A DNA stretch of 64,000 nt from LMUY01 sp964235495 (lineage in GTDB: Bacteria > Pseudomonadota > Alphaproteobacteria > Acetobacterales > Acetobacteraceae): the NCBI GenBank assembly GCA_964235495.1, contig CAXSAX010000013.1:1-64000 (forward strand), read 5' to 3'. Both the position numbers and the translations under genes were made by a program. How positions within the stretch are numbered: position 1 is the first letter of the stretch; each line of letters begins with the position of its first letter. Under the pieces are notes generated by a model. That model ran no database searches and was not told the origin of the DNA. It saw only the letters and a program-made list of their open reading frames with translations. Of the stretch, positions 1-8,270 are shown in pieces.

Positions 1-72
1 CGCGGCCTGGCTGTCGCAGGGTGCGGCGTCGGGCGCGTCGGCTGGCTCGGGAATGAGATGCGGGCTGGTCAC
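1..72 (-). CDS. Possible partial CDS running off the window edge (hypothetical)
   Basis: The minus strand is open from a GTG at 72-70 to the window edge, giving a 24-residue start rich in Pro, Ala and Asp (begins MTSPHLIPEP). About 20 of 24 codons end in G or C, as in the real genes here. It lies 49 bases downstream of the stop of the next minus-strand gene, so it could be the following gene of the same operon. No Shine-Dalgarno sequence is obvious and no function can be assigned. It may be a chance open frame. Confidence 0.3.
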   Translation of the reverse strand, partial: MTSPHLIPEPADAPDAAPCDSQAA

Positions 73-121
73 GAGCAGAACAAACCATAAACGCAGGGCA
101 GTCCGCAAGCCTTGCCTGGCG

Positions 122-775
122 TCAAACCGTGGCTGGCCCGTTCGCACTGTCGAGCGAGGGGGTGAGCCGGGCCATTTCCAGCGTGTTCAGCACGTCCGCT
201 CCCGACTCGCCGCCGCGGGTCAGCGTGCCGAGCGAGCTGCGGCTGATGCCATAGGCGGCCAGCTGGGCGACGGACCATCCGCCCCCCGTGCCGGAAACCG
301 CGTCCGGCCCCGCCATGAGCGTGGAGGCTGGGTTTGGCGACGCCGGGCTTGACGACACCGGGTTTGGCGCTGGGGATGCAGCGTCGGGCGAGGCGGCGGC
401 CACGGCGACGGACGGCGCAGCGGCGGGGGACGCAGCGCCGGACCCGATGCCGAGGCTGGCGAGCACCTGGTCGCCGAGCTTCTCGGGATCGATACCGAGC
501 ATGTGCTCCAGCAGGGTGGAGCCGACGTTGATCGCCAGCCCGACCGGGCCGCCGGTCAGCCCGCTCACCACCAGGGAGCCGGCGAAGCGGGCCGGTTCCG
601 GGATGGTGTCGCCCGTGACGGCCCGGTAGATCGTGCCGACCACCGGCAGATATTGCAGGGGGTTCAGCTCCGACAGCAGGTGGTCGAAGAAGCCCGGCTG
701 CGCCGCGTGCGCCGCCGGGGCGGCCGCGGCAGCGGGGTGCGCGGCGGCGGAAATCGAGAAGCTGGCATCGACCAT
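122..775 (-). CDS. Hypothetical protein with a conserved-looking central segment
   Basis: A 217-residue protein I do not recognise. After an Ala-rich N-terminus there is a compact segment (about residues 20-85) reading like a short helical or amphipathic domain with Gly and Pro turns (NPLQYLPVVGTIYRAVTGD). A low-complexity Ala/Ser/Pro linker follows (about 95-150), then a C-terminal segment starting GGWSVAQLAAYG. No signal peptide or catalytic motif is visible. It is the last clear gene of a minus-strand run with the acyltransferase and YdcF-like genes, so a role in the same surface-polysaccharide process is possible but only by context. An upstream in-frame ATG at 829 would overlap the preceding stop as ATGA. 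I chose 775 because the extra 18 residues look like non-coding filler. Confidence 0.6.
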   Translation of the reverse strand: MVDASFSISAAAHPAAAAAPAAHAAQPGFFDHLLSELNPLQYLPVVGTIYRAVTGDTIPEPARFAGSLVVSGLTGGPVGLAINVGSTLLEHMLGIDPEKLGDQVLASLGIGSGAASPAAAPSVAVAAASPDAASPAPNPVSSSPASPNPASTLMAGPDAVSGTGGGWSVAQLAAYGISRSSLGTLTRGGESGADVLNTLEMARLTPSLDSANGPATV

Positions 776-825
776 CGCGGGGTCCGGTCCGTCGGTTCGC
801 GGTGGGCACTGCAAGCGGGATGCCA

Positions 826-1857
826 TCATGACGCCAGCGACAGCCGGCGGCGCAGCGACCCGGCCAGCGACTGCCCGATCGCCGCCAGGCCGGCGGGACG
901 CCACGGGTTGGCCAGCAGCAGCCCGACCCGGCGGCGGCGGCGGGTGGTCCAGGCGGCTTTGTACGGGTCGTCGCCGCGGCCGAAATCCAGCTCCGCCACC
1001 TGCTCCTCGTCCAGCAGGCGGCGGATCATCAGGGCAGTCAGCGCCGTGCCGGGGGAGAGCGGCTTGAACGCCGCGTCGTGCGCCAGCTTCAGCACGGTGG
1101 CCCGCCCCTGCCCCACCGCCCAGAACTGCACGGCGGCCGGGCGCTCGCCCGCCCACAGCACGCCCAGGCGCAGCGCGCTGGCCTGATGCAGAGCTTGGCC
1201 AGCCAGGCTGCGCATCAGGGCAGCGTTGAAGCGGGGGAACGGCTCCGGCTGCTTCCAGCTCGCGCCATAGACCGCCTCGAAGGCGTCGATGCCGCGATCG
1301 AGGCCCTGCGGGCTGGTGAACAGCTCGAAGCGCGCCTCCGCCGCGCAGCGCTTCAGCTTGCGGCGCAGCGTCTCGCGCAGCGCGCCGGGGCGGGCGGACA
1401 GGTACTCCGCCCAGGACAGCCCGGCCACCGGCTCGTGCCAGTTGCCGAAATGCTCGAAGCGCTGCACGTGCAGGCCGGCCTGGCGCAGCCCGGCGGCGAA
1501 CGGCGCGAGGCCGGGCCACTCCGCCGGGATGGCGTCCAGCCGCACGGTGGCGCTGCGGCGGTACAGCCGGCCGAGGCGCTGCCCGGCGGCCAGGGGGTCG
1601 GCCGTCAGCACCGGCCAGTGCGCGCAGGTGTAGGGCGTGGTCAGGCTGGCCAGGCGGCGGCCGCGGCGTTGCAGGGGGGCCAGGGCGACGGGGACGCCGC
1701 CCTGCATCAGCACCGCGAAGCAGGGCGCCGCACCCGGCGGCAGGGCGTCCGCCGCCACCGTGCGATACCAGGCGGCGTTGCCGAGCGGGTCGGGCGGGAA
1801 CAGCGCCGCGCTGCCCGGCGGCAGGGCGTCGAGCGAGGGGGCGAGCACCAGGTCCAT
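826..1857 (-). CDS. GNAT-fold (FemAB/BioF2-like) acyltransferase
   Basis: A 343-residue protein of the BioF2-like/FemAB acetyltransferase type (Acetyltransf_6). Members have a doubled GNAT fold and transfer acyl or aminoacyl groups, often onto surface polysaccharide or peptidoglycan precursors. Visible hallmarks are the Arg/Lys-rich segment around residues 138-150 (LRETLRRKLKRCAAEA), the FGRGDDPYKAAW block near residue 293, typical of the C-terminal half, and the WAVGQGRATVLKLAHD strand. It starts 10 bases after the YdcF-like gene stop, so the two are probably one transcript. A second, divergent member of the same family lies at 5030-6067, bracketing the locus. Substrate is unknown. Such proteins occur in exosortase/PEP-CTERM exopolysaccharide loci, but no exosortase is seen here. 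Confidence 0.8.
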   Translation of the reverse strand: MDLVLAPSLDALPPGSAALFPPDPLGNAAWYRTVAADALPPGAAPCFAVLMQGGVPVALAPLQRRGRRLASLTTPYTCAHWPVLTADPLAAGQRLGRLYRRSATVRLDAIPAEWPGLAPFAAGLRQAGLHVQRFEHFGNWHEPVAGLSWAEYLSARPGALRETLRRKLKRCAAEARFELFTSPQGLDRGIDAFEAVYGASWKQPEPFPRFNAALMRSLAGQALHQASALRLGVLWAGERPAAVQFWAVGQGRATVLKLAHDAAFKPLSPGTALTALMIRRLLDEEQVAELDFGRGDDPYKAAWTTRRRRRVGLLLANPWRPAGLAAIGQSLAGSLRRRLSLAS

Positions 1858-1867
1858 GGCGGCGAGC

Positions 1868-2605
1868 CTAGCGCAGCACGGCGTAGGCGGCGCGGCCGAT
1901 CCACTCGTGCAGCGCGTAGTAGCTGGCCAGCCAGTCCCGGGTGCGCGGGACGAAGTCCGACGCCTGCCAGGTGGGGGGCGGGTCCAGCCGGACGGGGGCG
2001 GCGGTGGCGGCGATGCCGGCGCGGGCGAAGGCGGCCAGCGCGCGGGGCATGTGCCAGGCGTGGGTCACGAGAAAGACCGAGTGGATGCCCTCGGCCTTGA
2101 GCAGGGCGGCGCTGTCGGTGGCGTTCTCCCAGGTGTCCAGGGCGGCGGGCTCCGTCCAGCGCGCCGGGGTGCCGAAATCCTCCGCCAGGCTGCGCGCCAT
2201 GACGGCGGCGAGGGTGACGCCCTCCGGCGTCGGCCCGCCGGTGACGAGGATGGGCAGGTGGGTGCGCCGGGCCAGCGCCGCCCCGGCCCGCTCGCGCTCC
2301 AGGGTCAGCGTGTCGGGGGTGACCGGGTCCGGGCCGAGGCCGCGGGTGATGCCGGCCGAGAGGATCACGATGGCCTGCGGCGGGTCGGCGGCGGAGGGGG
2401 TGAGCGGCAGCCCCGTCTCCAGCGAGGCGGTGAGCAGGCCGGAGACGACCGGCAGGGCGAGCAGGAGCAGGCCGGCCAGCCCGAACACGAGCAGGGCGAG
2501 GCCGGCGCGGCGGTGGCGCCGGCCGAGCAGCAGGCCCGCGGCGCACACCGGCAGCAGGCTGAGCGGGGGCACGGCGAAGGCGGTGGGCAGCGCGCTCAGT
2601 GACAC
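1868..2605 (-). CDS. YdcF/ElyC/SanA-family (DUF218) membrane-anchored protein
   Basis: A 245-residue protein with two hydrophobic segments in the first 60 residues (PPLSLLPVCAAGLLL and a leucine-rich second helix), followed by a DUF218 domain. Family hallmarks are AIVILSAGITRG (about residue 74), LPILVTGGPTPEG (about residue 116), the TWENATDSAALLKAEG segment and FLVTHAWHMPRALAAF (about residue 180). Relatives ElyC and SanA affect envelope and peptidoglycan precursor metabolism, and their enzymatic activity is unsettled. A GTG start at 2605 is used. Longer readings run upstream into the repeat at 2626-2730 and encode repeat-derived residues, so they are unlikely. It sits between a glycosyltransferase and an acyltransferase gene, which fits a role in envelope polysaccharide. 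Confidence 0.85.
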   Translation of the reverse strand: MSLSALPTAFAVPPLSLLPVCAAGLLLGRRHRRAGLALLVFGLAGLLLLALPVVSGLLTASLETGLPLTPSAADPPQAIVILSAGITRGLGPDPVTPDTLTLERERAGAALARRTHLPILVTGGPTPEGVTLAAVMARSLAEDFGTPARWTEPAALDTWENATDSAALLKAEGIHSVFLVTHAWHMPRALAAFARAGIAATAAPVRLDPPPTWQASDFVPRTRDWLASYYALHEWIGRAAYAVLR

Positions 2606-2625
2606 GTCGGGTCCTTTGGCAGATT

Positions 2626-2730
2626 GGGGCCTCGCCTCAAACCCCACCAGAAGACGGGGTCCTCTGGACACCTGGTCATGGAGTCAAGGGGACTTCGTTC
2701 CCTTGCGGGTGCAGGGGGCGCCCTGGGCTG
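2626..2730 (-). repeat. Composite multi-hairpin intergenic repeat, copy A
   Basis: Copy A of a family found four times in this window. Read on the minus strand it carries, in order, a G/C-rich hairpin, a hairpin at 2685-2705 (arms caagggga/ttcccttg), a short spacer and a hairpin at 2647-2667 (9-bp arms, GGG loop), then an imperfect ggggc-type end at 2626-2636. One A/C mismatch in the second stem becomes a U-G wobble in minus-strand RNA, the strand transcribed here. It lies 10 bases after the glycosyltransferase stop codon, consistent with a terminator or 3'-end stabiliser. Confidence 0.85.
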
Positions 2731-2739
2731 GCTCGCGGT

Positions 2740-3951
2740 TCAGGACAGGCAGATCGCCAGAAAGGCGCGGGTCTTCTCCGCCCAGTCCGCGCCGGCCGCC
2801 ACGCGCAGCCCCTCGCGGCGCAGCGCCTCGCGCAGCGGCGCGTCCTCCCGCAGCCGCAGCATCGCCGCCGCGATCTGCGCCACGTCGGCCCCGTCCACCA
2901 CCAGGCCGTTGACGCCGTGGCGCACCGCGTCCGTGCTGCCGCCGTCGCGCCCGGCGATCACCGGCAGGCCGCAGCTGTTGGCCTCCAGGAACACCAGGCC
3001 GAAGCCCTCGGTGTCGCCGTTGGGCAGCTCGCGGTTGGGCATGACGAACACGTCGCCGAGGCGGTAATGGTCCACCAGCTCGTCGTCCGCGACGGGACCG
3101 GCGAACACCACCCGGTCCGCCAGGCCCAGCTGCGCCGCCAGGGCGTGCAGCGCGTCCGCGTAGGGGCCGCCGCCGACGACCAGGCAGCGGCACTCGGGAT
3201 GCCGGGCGGCCACGGCGGCGAAGGCGCGGATGGCGTGATCGACGCCCTTCTTCTCCAGCAGGCGGCAGATGGAGACGAACACGAAGCAGCCCGCCAGCCG
3301 GTAGAGGCCGACCAGGTCCTGCGCCTTGGCGTGGGGGTGGAAGCGCCCGGCATCGACGCCGTTCTCGATCAGGCTGATGCGGCCGGGCTCCGGCGCGCCC
3401 AGCAGCGCCGCTACCGCGGCCTGGGTGAAGCGGCTGACCACGATGATGCGGTCGCTCTCGCGCAGCGCCCGTCGGGCGCGGACGTGGCCCTGGTCGTACT
3501 GGTCCTCCGTGGTGATCTCCTCGCCGTGGACGTAGGCGACCGTGCGCACGCCGGGCACGAAGCGGAACAGGCGGATGATCCAGCCGCTGGCCAGCAGCTC
3601 GCCGACGCAGATCGCCCCCACCCGCTCGCGCCGCACCGTCCACAGCAGGGTGGCGGCCAGGCGCAGGCGGATGGCGCCGTCCCGCGCCCAGAACAGCAGC
3701 TTGCGCCAGCCGCGCCGGGGCCCGCCGTCCATGCGGGTGCGCAGCAGGGTCAGGCGGATGGTGCGGTAGGGCTTGCCGCGGTCGTGCTCGCGCCAGCCGA
3801 TCGCGGGCAGGCCGTCGAGGTAGCTGTTGCGCGGCGCCACCACGACGACCTGCTCCCCGGCGCAGCGGGCGAGGTTGGCGTACACCGCGGCCGAGCCGCC
3901 GCGGACGGGGGGGAAGTTGTTGGCCACCAGCAGCACCCGGCGTTGACTCAT
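2740..3951 (-). CDS. Glycosyltransferase family 4 protein
   Basis: A 403-residue GT-B glycosyltransferase of the GT4 type, probably transferring a nucleotide-activated sugar to a lipid-linked or polysaccharide acceptor at the inner membrane. The N-terminal domain starts with a Rossmann strand and Gly-rich acceptor loop (VLLVANNFPPVRGGSA, residues 6-21). The second domain has VSICRLLEKKGVDHAIRAF, then the donor-binding motif NGDTEGFGLVFLEA (E-x7-E type) about residue 307, followed by GLPVIAGRDGGSTDAV. Its start overlaps the deacetylase stop by 4 bases (ATGA), implying translational coupling. No transmembrane segment is seen, as usual for the family. Donor sugar and acceptor cannot be read from sequence. 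Confidence 0.9.
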   Translation of the reverse strand: MSQRRVLLVANNFPPVRGGSAAVYANLARCAGEQVVVVAPRNSYLDGLPAIGWREHDRGKPYRTIRLTLLRTRMDGGPRRGWRKLLFWARDGAIRLRLAATLLWTVRRERVGAICVGELLASGWIIRLFRFVPGVRTVAYVHGEEITTEDQYDQGHVRARRALRESDRIIVVSRFTQAAVAALLGAPEPGRISLIENGVDAGRFHPHAKAQDLVGLYRLAGCFVFVSICRLLEKKGVDHAIRAFAAVAARHPECRCLVVGGGPYADALHALAAQLGLADRVVFAGPVADDELVDHYRLGDVFVMPNRELPNGDTEGFGLVFLEANSCGLPVIAGRDGGSTDAVRHGVNGLVVDGADVAQIAAAMLRLREDAPLREALRREGLRVAAGADWAEKTRAFLAICLS

Positions 3952-4955
3952 GCTTGCGGGGCCTGCAGCCGGGCCGGCAGCTGGGACAGGCTGGCGAACT
4001 CGAAGCCCATGGTGGTGGCCAGAGCGTGCAGCACGGCCGAGAGGCGGTCGTAGAAGCCGTGCAGCTCCGCCCGGGTGCGGACGTACGGGCTGCGGCCCAC
4101 GTCAAGCGAGGAGCTGTGGAAGCTGAGCACAAAGATGGTCTGCCCCTGGGCGCGCAGGTGGCGCACGAGGCGGAGCATGGCCCGCACGTCGTTGCCCTCC
4201 GGCGACAGGGTGATGCGCTCGGCGAAGCGCAGCCGGGTGAGGATGCCGGGCACGCGCAGCCGGGTCAGCGCCGGGGTGGCCAGGGCCCGGTAGGCGGGGG
4301 CGGCCAGCCGCCCGCCCCAGCCGACCACGCTGCGGCAGAGCGGCACCTCCAGCAGCCGGCGATGCTGGCCGAACCAGAACACCTGGTAGTCCTGGCCGCC
4401 GTAGTCGGGGCCGCCTTCGTCGGTGGCGGTGGTGCGCGGCGCCATGCTGGCGTCGATGGCGAAGCCGTGCTTCTCCAGCAGCGCCGTCGTCTCGCGGCCG
4501 AGGCCGTAGCGCCCGGCGCGGTAGATGCGCGGCTCGGCGCCGAAGCGTTCGGTGAAACGCTGCTTGAGCCGGACCAGCTTGCGCTCCTCCAGGCCGGGCG
4601 GCAGGTTGCCGGAGAACGAGGTGGCGTGGCCGCCCTCCGCGTGCTCCGGCTCGAACGGCGGGTTGACCCACGGGTGCAGCTGCACCCCCACCTCGCACTC
4701 GCCGCGGCGCAGCTGGCGGCGCAGGATGTGGACCACGTCCTCGTCCTCCAGCACGGGGTAGGTCAGCAGGTAGGTGGGCACCACGCCATACGCGCCCACG
4801 ACCTCCTGCAGCGCACGGATGTTCTTCATGCATTTCGTGGAATAGTCCGTGAACGGGACGGGCTGGTCCCAGTCGAAATCCTCCTCCGCGTCCACGGCCA
4901 GGGCGCAGACGGGGCGGTCGGAGAGGGGGACGGACGGGATGATCTTGGCGAACAT
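3948..4955 (-). CDS. Polysaccharide deacetylase-like (WalW-type) protein
   Basis: A 335-residue NodB-fold deacetylase-like protein. The metal-site Asp region is LAVDAEEDFDWDQP (about residue 20), and the conserved GVQLHPWVNPPFEP (about residue 90) supplies the family His. IYRAGRYGLG (about residue 145) corresponds to motif 3, and FVLSFHSSSL near residue 275 contains the C-terminal His. These resemble WalW-type deacetylases near exopolysaccharide gene sets and would remove N-acetyl groups from a polymer or lipid-linked sugar. No signal peptide is seen, suggesting a cytoplasmic precursor as substrate. It is the first gene of the minus-strand run, 74 bases from the divergent acyltransferase gene, so the promoter region lies at 4956-5029. 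Confidence 0.85.
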   Translation of the reverse strand: MFAKIIPSVPLSDRPVCALAVDAEEDFDWDQPVPFTDYSTKCMKNIRALQEVVGAYGVVPTYLLTYPVLEDEDVVHILRRQLRRGECEVGVQLHPWVNPPFEPEHAEGGHATSFSGNLPPGLEERKLVRLKQRFTERFGAEPRIYRAGRYGLGRETTALLEKHGFAIDASMAPRTTATDEGGPDYGGQDYQVFWFGQHRRLLEVPLCRSVVGWGGRLAAPAYRALATPALTRLRVPGILTRLRFAERITLSPEGNDVRAMLRLVRHLRAQGQTIFVLSFHSSSLDVGRSPYVRTRAELHGFYDRLSAVLHALATTMGFEFASLSQLPARLQAPQA

Positions 4956-5029
4956 GGCGGGGACCTCGTGCGGTCATAACGGCTGCGCGCCGCCGGGCAA
5001 GGCCCGACCCTGCCAGGCTTAGCCGCACT

Positions 5030-6067
5030 GTGTTGACAACCACTTTCGACGCGCCGGGCGACCTAGCGAGCCTGGGCGCGCGCTGGCTGGCGCTGGAGGC
5101 GCGGGTCGAGTGCTCGTTCTTCCAGAGCTGGGCCTGGGTCGGCTGCCTGGCCGAGCTGCGCTACGACGACCCGGTGCTGGCCGAGACCCGGCGGGACGGC
5201 AGGGTCGTGGCGCTGGCGCTGTTCAACCGGCGGCGCGGCCGCTGGCCCTGGACGCCCGACCGGCTGTGGCTGGCCGAGAGCGGCCGGGCGAAGTGGGACA
5301 GCGTGTTCGTCGAGCGCAACGGCGCGCTGTGCGACCCGGCGGACGGCGCTGCGCTGCGCCACTGCCTGCGCGCCGCCGCACAGGGCCGCATCGTCACGCT
5401 GAGCGGGGTCGGCCCGGGCCAGGCGGAGGCGGCGGAGGCGTTGCGCAGCACCGTCGTGTCGCAGACCCGGACGGCGCCCGTGCTCGATCTGGGCGGCGAC
5501 CCGCTCGGCCGGCTGAGCGCCAACACCCGCAGCCAGCTGCGCCGGTCCGCCCGGCGCTACGGGGAGATCGGGCCGTTGCAGGTCATCCGGGCGGAGACGG
5601 CGGAGCAGCGGCACGCCTTTCTGCGGGCGTTGGCGGTGCTGCACCAGGCGGCCTGGACCGCACGGGGCCAGCCGGGCGCGTTCGCCGGGGAGGGCTTCAC
5701 CCGGTTCCACCACGCCTTGATCGACCGCACGAAGGCGGTGGAGCTGCTGCGCGTCACGGCGGGCGAGGCGGTGGTCGGCTACCTGCACGGCTTCCTCCAC
5801 CGCGGCCGGGTCTGCGCCTACCAGAGCGGGTTCGACTACGCTGGCGCCCCGCCGCACGGCAAGCCCGGAATGACCTGCCACGGGCTGGCGATCGAGCGCT
5901 ACGCCCGGGAAGGATGCGCCGCCTACGACTTCCTGGGCGGCGCGGACCGCTACAAGACCAGCCTGGCCAGCTCGGCGGAGACGCTGCACTGGCTGACGCT
6001 GCTGCCCCGGCGGTCGCCGCAGGGGCTGGCGGCGCGGCTGAAAGCGCGAGTGCGGCGCCGGGCCTAG
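5030..6067 (+). CDS. GNAT-fold (FemAB/BioF2-like) acyltransferase, second copy
   Basis: A 345-residue paralogue type of the protein at 826-1857, divergent from the deacetylase operon. Family features are the W-rich entry (FFQSWAWVGCLAEL, about residues 24-37), NTRSQLRRSARRY (about residue 165, the Arg-rich helix), VVGYLHGFLHRGRVCAYQSGFDYA (about residue 246) and the C-terminal FLGGADRYKTSLAS, equivalent to the FGRGDDPYKAAW of the other copy. A GTG start at 5030 gives the complete N-terminus. The stop overlaps the 3' end of the convergent ada gene by 4 bases. It probably acts with the polysaccharide enzymes across the divergent promoter. Acyl donor and acceptor are unknown. Confidence 0.8.
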   Translation: MLTTTFDAPGDLASLGARWLALEARVECSFFQSWAWVGCLAELRYDDPVLAETRRDGRVVALALFNRRRGRWPWTPDRLWLAESGRAKWDSVFVERNGALCDPADGAALRHCLRAAAQGRIVTLSGVGPGQAEAAEALRSTVVSQTRTAPVLDLGGDPLGRLSANTRSQLRRSARRYGEIGPLQVIRAETAEQRHAFLRALAVLHQAAWTARGQPGAFAGEGFTRFHHALIDRTKAVELLRVTAGEAVVGYLHGFLHRGRVCAYQSGFDYAGAPPHGKPGMTCHGLAIERYAREGCAAYDFLGGADRYKTSLASSAETLHWLTLLPRRSPQGLAARLKARVRRRA

Positions 6068-7143
6068 CCGGCCTCCCGCGCCAGCAGCGCCCGCTTGCGC
6101 TCGACGCCCCAGCGGTAGCCGGACAGGCCGCCGTCGCTGCGCACCACGCGGTGGCAGGGGATGGCCACCGCCAGCGCGTTGGCGGCGCAGGCCGCGCCGA
6201 CCGCCCGCACGGCGCCGGGTGCGCCGATGCTGGCGGCGACCTGGGCGTAGCTCGCGGTCTCGCCGGGCAGGATGGCGCGCAGCGCCTGCCAGACGCGCTG
6301 CTGGAAGGCGGTGCCGCGCACGTCCAGCGGCAGGTCCAGGCCGGTTCCCGGCGCTTCGACGCAGCCGATCACCCGCGCCACCAGCGCCTCGAACGCGGCC
6401 TCCCCGCCGACCAGGCTTGCCCGGGGGAAACGGTCTTGCAGCTCCCGCGCCAGGGCGTCCGGGTCGTCGCCGAGCAGGATGGCCGCGACCCCCTTGGCGC
6501 TGGATGAGACCAGGATGGCGCCGAGCGAGCACTGGCCGATGGCGAAGCGCAGCTCCTCCCCCGCGCCGCCGGACCGGTAGCGGCCCGGAGTCATGCCCAG
6601 CAGGCTGGCCGAGGCGGCGTAGAACCGGCCGTTGGATGGGAACCCGGCGCCGCCGATGGCGTGCGTCACGCTGCCGGTCTTTGCCAGCTCGCGCCGGACC
6701 CGCGCCGCCCGGCAAGCGTCGGCGTAGGCCTTCGGCGTGACACCGGTAGCGGCCTTGAACAGGCGGTGGAAGTGGAACGGGCTGAGGTCCGCGGCGTCCG
6801 CCAGGGCAGCCAGGGGGGGCGGCTGCTCCGCCTGCTCGATGGAGCGGCAGGCCTTGGCGACGATGACGGCGTTTTCAGCCTTGACGGATAGGCCGTTCGG
6901 GTTGCAGCGGCGGCACGGGCGGAACCCGGCGGCTTGCGCCGCGGCCGGCGTGTCGAAGAGGCGGACGTTCCTCGGGTTGGCCGCGCGCGACGGGCAGGAC
7001 GGGCGGCAGTACACGCCCGTGGTCGCCACGGCATACCAGAACGAACCGTCGGCGCCCTTGTCGCGCGCGGCGAGCTGCGCCCAGCGCGGATCGCGCCGGA
7101 TCGCTGTTCCGCGCTGGGCGGGCTCCCTCGCCGCATCGGTCAT
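6064..7143 (-). CDS. ada: Ada: methylated-DNA methyltransferase and transcriptional activator
   Basis: A 359-residue full-length Ada protein. It repairs O6-methylguanine and methylphosphotriesters and, once methylated, activates the adaptive response. The zinc-binding N-terminal domain has Cys46, Cys50, Cys77 and Cys80 (GVYCRPSC and CRRC), one of which is the phosphotriester acceptor. An AraC-type helix-turn-helix follows (about residues 95-180, including ATGVTPKAYADACRAARVR). The C-terminal methyltransferase has the active-site motif IPCHRV with Cys330. I chose the ATG at 7143 because GGAAGGGGAC lies just upstream. The longer frame to 7281 adds residues without domain character. No alkB or alkA gene adjoins it. 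Product and domains are intact. Confidence 0.95.
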   Translation of the reverse strand: MTDAAREPAQRGTAIRRDPRWAQLAARDKGADGSFWYAVATTGVYCRPSCPSRAANPRNVRLFDTPAAAQAAGFRPCRRCNPNGLSVKAENAVIVAKACRSIEQAEQPPPLAALADAADLSPFHFHRLFKAATGVTPKAYADACRAARVRRELAKTGSVTHAIGGAGFPSNGRFYAASASLLGMTPGRYRSGGAGEELRFAIGQCSLGAILVSSSAKGVAAILLGDDPDALARELQDRFPRASLVGGEAAFEALVARVIGCVEAPGTGLDLPLDVRGTAFQQRVWQALRAILPGETASYAQVAASIGAPGAVRAVGAACAANALAVAIPCHRVVRSDGGLSGYRWGVERKRALLAREAG

Positions 7144-7311
7144 TGCTGTCCCCTTCCACTTCATCGGACCGCTCCTGTGCGCTGATGGAGGTCCCGGCGC
7201 GCTCCGTTCCTTGCGGTCGAATCGTTTACGGACCCACGCGGGTTCATGCGAGAGGCTCCCGAGAGGCTCTAGGTCCGGCATGGGGACCGGTGGGCTGCCC
7301 TTGCGGCGCAG

Positions 7312-7340
7312 TTGACCCGCTTGCCGGCGTCAAATCAGAT
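7312..7340 (+). promoter_or_regulatory. Candidate sigma-70-like promoter for the SMP-30 gene
   Basis: TTGACC at 7312-7317 matches the -35 consensus in five of six positions and is 17 bases from TCAGAT at 7335-7340, a weak -10 with three matches. The same bases contain inverted arms ttgac/gtcaa (7312-7316 and 7329-7333), which could be an operator covering the -35 box. This is inference from spacing and consensus only. The rest of the 271-base gap between ada and the lactonase-like gene shows nothing else recognisable. Confidence 0.3.
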
Positions 7341-7414
7341 AGCGTTGCTGCCAGCGCGGGAGAGGGCTGCGGCTTGGGACGGCGTCGGGTAACCTGAAGC
7401 GGGAGAAAACAGAA

Positions 7415-8260
7415 ATGGCAGATCAAGCCATGATCATAGCGTTCCGGCTTGCCTTCCCCGAGGCGCCGCGGTGGCGCGAGGGGACGCTCTGGTGGTCGGA
7501 CATGCACGCAGGCCAGGTCAGCCGCCTCGTGGGCGGCGCGGTGGAGAAGGTCTGCGACGTTCCCAAGGACCCGTCCGGGCTTGGCTGGACGCCTGACGGA
7601 CGGCTGCTCGTCGTGTCCATGACCGACAAGCGCGTGCTGCGGCTGGAGCCGGACGGCTCGCTGGCCCCCCATGCCGACCTGTCCGACAAGGTTCCGCAGC
7701 GCTTGAACGACATGATCGTCGATCGCCAGGGCCGCGCCTACGTGGGCAATTTCGGCTTCGACCTCCACGGCGGCGGGACCCCCGCGCCAACCGTGCTCAT
7801 GCGCGTGGACCCTGACGGCTCGTCCCACGTGGCCGCAAAGGACCTGATGTTTCCCAACGGCATGGCGATCGCGGAGGGCGGGCGCACCTTGATCGTGGCC
7901 GAGACCTTCGGGGCGCGGCTCACCGCGTTCGCCATCGCTGCGGACGGGACGCTGTCCGGCCGGCGGACCTGGGCGGAGATGACGCACGGCGCCGTGCCCG
8001 ACGGCATCTGCCTGGACGCGGAGGGCGCCGTCTGGGCCGCTTCCCCGACGACGGGGGAATGCCTGCGGCTGGCGGAGGGCGGGGAGATCGTCGGGCGGGT
8101 CGAGACCGGCCGCGGCGCCTTCGCCTGCGCGCTGGGCGGCGAGGATGGCCGCACGCTGTTCGTCTGCACGGCCGAGTCGCACGAGCCCGAGCGGCAACGC
8201 CGGGAGCGCAACGGGCGGATCGAGGCCTTTGCCGTCGCCACGCCGGGCGCACCGCCTTAA
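7415..8260 (+). CDS. SMP-30/gluconolactonase-family protein
   Basis: A 281-residue six-bladed beta-propeller of the SMP-30/gluconolactonase/LRE family. Members hydrolyse sugar lactones or other lactones using a divalent metal bound by Glu, Asn and Asp. Candidate metal residues are Glu16 in the FPEAPRW opening, Asn in QRLNDMIVD (about residue 97), Asn in MFPNGMAI and Asp in VPDGICLDAEG (about residue 193). There is no signal peptide, so it is probably cytoplasmic. GGGAG lies ahead of the ATG at 7415. It is followed 10 bases later by arfB. It is 17 kb from the sugar-acid cluster, so a shared pathway is not implied. Substrate is unknown. Confidence 0.9.
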   Translation: MADQAMIIAFRLAFPEAPRWREGTLWWSDMHAGQVSRLVGGAVEKVCDVPKDPSGLGWTPDGRLLVVSMTDKRVLRLEPDGSLAPHADLSDKVPQRLNDMIVDRQGRAYVGNFGFDLHGGGTPAPTVLMRVDPDGSSHVAAKDLMFPNGMAIAEGGRTLIVAETFGARLTAFAIAADGTLSGRRTWAEMTHGAVPDGICLDAEGAVWAASPTTGECLRLAEGGEIVGRVETGRGAFACALGGEDGRTLFVCTAESHEPERQRRERNGRIEAFAVATPGAPP

Positions 8261-8270
8261 CCAGGCCGGC

